From NCBI GenBank assembly GCA_016841725.1, contig JAENYP010000001.1:548540-612539 (forward strand): 64,000 nt of DNA, written 5' to 3'. The position numbers were made by a program, and so were the translations under genes. Shown one piece after another: positions 63,118-64,000 of this stretch (positions are counted from its first letter, which is position 1; each line of letters starts with the position of its first letter). This DNA comes from Thermincola carboxydiphila (lineage in GTDB: Bacteria; Bacillota; Thermincolia; Thermincolales; UBA2595). The notes below the pieces were generated by a model. The model worked only from the letters and a program-made list of their open reading frames with translations. It did not search any database and had not been told where the DNA came from.

Positions 63118-63504
63118 ATGAATAAAAAGCTAAAAACCGGGATAGCGGTTGTTGTCATTACAGGAGCTATGGCAATGCTCATCGGAAGCGGCCTGAAGGA
63201 TAACACGGGCTCCTACCTGACAATCAAAGAAGCCCTGGCAGTACAGCAGACTTCTGCCGGGAAGTATATCCAGATGGAAGGCTACCTTAAGGAAGGCAGC
63301 AGCCTCTGGGATGCAGATACCGTAACCCTGAAATTTACCCTGACAGATGAACAAAAGGATATTGAAGTCACCTACAATGGCGTTAAACCCGATAACTTCG
63401 ATTCCGGATACCCAATTATTGTGGAAGGAAAATTCGATGCCGATTCCAGGTTTACGGCAGAAAGTTTAAAGGTAAAATGTCCCTCCAAGTATGAAGCAGA
63501 ATAA
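63118..63504 (+). CDS. ccmE: cytochrome c maturation protein CcmE, CxxxY type
   Basis: Haem chaperone, 128 aa: N-terminal anchor helix, then the OB-fold core (TVTLKFTLTDEQKDIEVTYN, PIIVEGKFDADSRFTAESLKVK). The haem-binding motif, HxxxY in most bacteria, is C121-P-S-K-Y125 here. Cys-type CcmE is known from Desulfovibrio, other deltaproteobacteria and archaea (system I*). Ribosome site GAGAAAGGAG. The stop codon overlaps a repeat remnant. Confidence 0.93.
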   Translation: MNKKLKTGIAVVVITGAMAMLIGSGLKDNTGSYLTIKEALAVQQTSAGKYIQMEGYLKEGSSLWDADTVTLKFTLTDEQKDIEVTYNGVKPDNFDSGYPIIVEGKFDADSRFTAESLKVKCPSKYEAE

Positions 63505-63549
63505 GGTGAGGTGTTGTACCTATTTTCCGCACTGCCGCCTATGAGTCTA
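63503..63549. repeat. partial copy of the 32083 inverted-repeat element
   Basis: GGTGAGGTGTTGTACC then ATTTTCCGCACTG and CGCCTATGAGTCTA match the arm of the 322-bp element with few differences, inserted between ccmE and ccmF. Confidence 0.8.
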
Positions 63550-63601
63550 TAAAAAAAATTCTTATTTCAGGAGTCTTAGAAAATAGGGGGGATAACTTAA
63601 A

Positions 63602-64000
63602 ATGGCTGATATCGGATATATATCACTGGTTATCAGTTTTATCCTGTCAATCTATGCCATAGCCGGGCAGCTGGCAGGCCACAGGCTGAATAACAGGAAT
63701 CTGGTGAAGAGCGCCAGGGGTGCAGTCATGGCAGCTGCCATCCTGTCTACCACAGCCTCTCTGGCCCTGGTATACCTGCTGGTCACAAGTGACTTTTCAA
63801 TTAAATATGTATATGACTATACCAGCACAGACCTGCCCCTGTTCTATAAATTCGCCGCACTTTGGGCCGGAAACGGCGGTTCCCTGCTTTTATGGCTCTG
63901 GGTGCTGACGGTATTTGCTGCGCTAGTCACCTATGCAGATAAAATAAAAGAACTTACCACCTATGTGTCTTCAATACTGATGGGAAATGCCGTCTTCTTC
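63602..64000 (+). CDS. ccmF: cytochrome c maturation protein CcmF (5' part)
   Basis: Haem lyase/transport subunit, cut by the window end (133 codons visible). ATG after G6. Membrane helices begin at residue 6; KFAALWAGNGGSLLLWLWVL matches the WAGxxGSxLLW haem-handling motif of the CcmF/CcsA family. Delivers haem from CcmE to apocytochrome c. Spacing 97 bp from ccmE. Confidence 0.93.
   Translation, partial: MADIGYISLVISFILSIYAIAGQLAGHRLNNRNLVKSARGAVMAAAILSTTASLALVYLLVTSDFSIKYVYDYTSTDLPLFYKFAALWAGNGGSLLLWLWVLTVFAALVTYADKIKELTTYVSSILMGNAVFF

Overview
The window reads as chromosomal DNA of an endospore-forming, anaerobic member of the Clostridia, most like the Peptococcaceae/Desulfotomaculia type. 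Evidence for sporulation: spore photoproduct lyase, YtfJ/YtfI and a YhcN/YlaJ lipoprotein. Evidence for anaerobic energy metabolism: a CooC-type ATPase beside an acetyl-CoA synthetase relic, an HdrD/DsrK-like Fe-S protein with its membrane cytochrome b partner, and a CcmE/CcmF cytochrome c maturation cluster. No rRNA, tRNA or CRISPR array was seen. The species cannot be fixed from this sequence.

Layout. 0.1-2.5 kb: galU and a phosphohexomutase for sugar-nucleotide supply. 2.7-18.1 kb: a cell-surface block on the minus strand. It holds an SLH protein, a DUF5305 protein, at least five TasA/camelysin-like exported proteins with SipW-type signal peptides, an ER-type (Ser/His) signal peptidase fused to a large membrane domain, a NarL-type two-component system and an 848-residue repeat-rich secreted protein. 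18.4-28.6 kb: housekeeping genes (YtfJ/YtfI, LysE exporter, beta-carbonic anhydrase, a first BlaI-M56 pair, Na/Pi symporter, chemoreceptor, D,D-carboxypeptidase). 28.6-33.8 kb: a giant Ig-repeat SLH protein, a 322-bp inverted-repeat element and splB. 34.4-37 kb: decayed two-component and acsA relics around cooC. 37-44 kb: an EF-G-like GTPase, an unannotated selenocysteine glutaredoxin, rnhA and a GMC oxidoreductase complex. 44-48.2 kb: AT-rich accessory DNA with unknown proteins, an orphan LytTR regulator and remnants of a transposase and an integrase. 48.3-51 kb: YhcN and an Hdr-like electron-transfer pair. 51-57 kb: a two-permease ABC operon with DUF2318 and Cys-rich partners, then a second BlaI-M56 pair. 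57-61.6 kb: Met/Cys biosynthesis under a SAM-I riboswitch. 62-64 kb: start of a ccm operon.

How the genes work together. Two systems stand out. The first is a self-contained exported-fibre/matrix locus (about 4.9-15.2 kb): its own signal peptidase, several substrates sharing an N-YPG core and a KQFN-type C-terminus, a DUF5305 membrane protein and a dedicated sensor/regulator. The second is an apparent BlaI-type regulon. A 17-bp core TACTA-N7-TAGTA recurs perfectly at or beside good sigma-A promoters of the second blaI-M56 pair, the DUF2318/ABC operon, the SAM-riboswitch Met/Cys operon and the ccm operon, and with one mismatch at the first blaI-M56 pair. This would tie cytochrome c maturation, a putative metal-handling ABC system and sulfur amino-acid synthesis to one membrane-protease-controlled switch.

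Several genes use a G6 tract as Shine-Dalgarno sequence and several start with TTG, so starts given here are often internal to the longest open frame.
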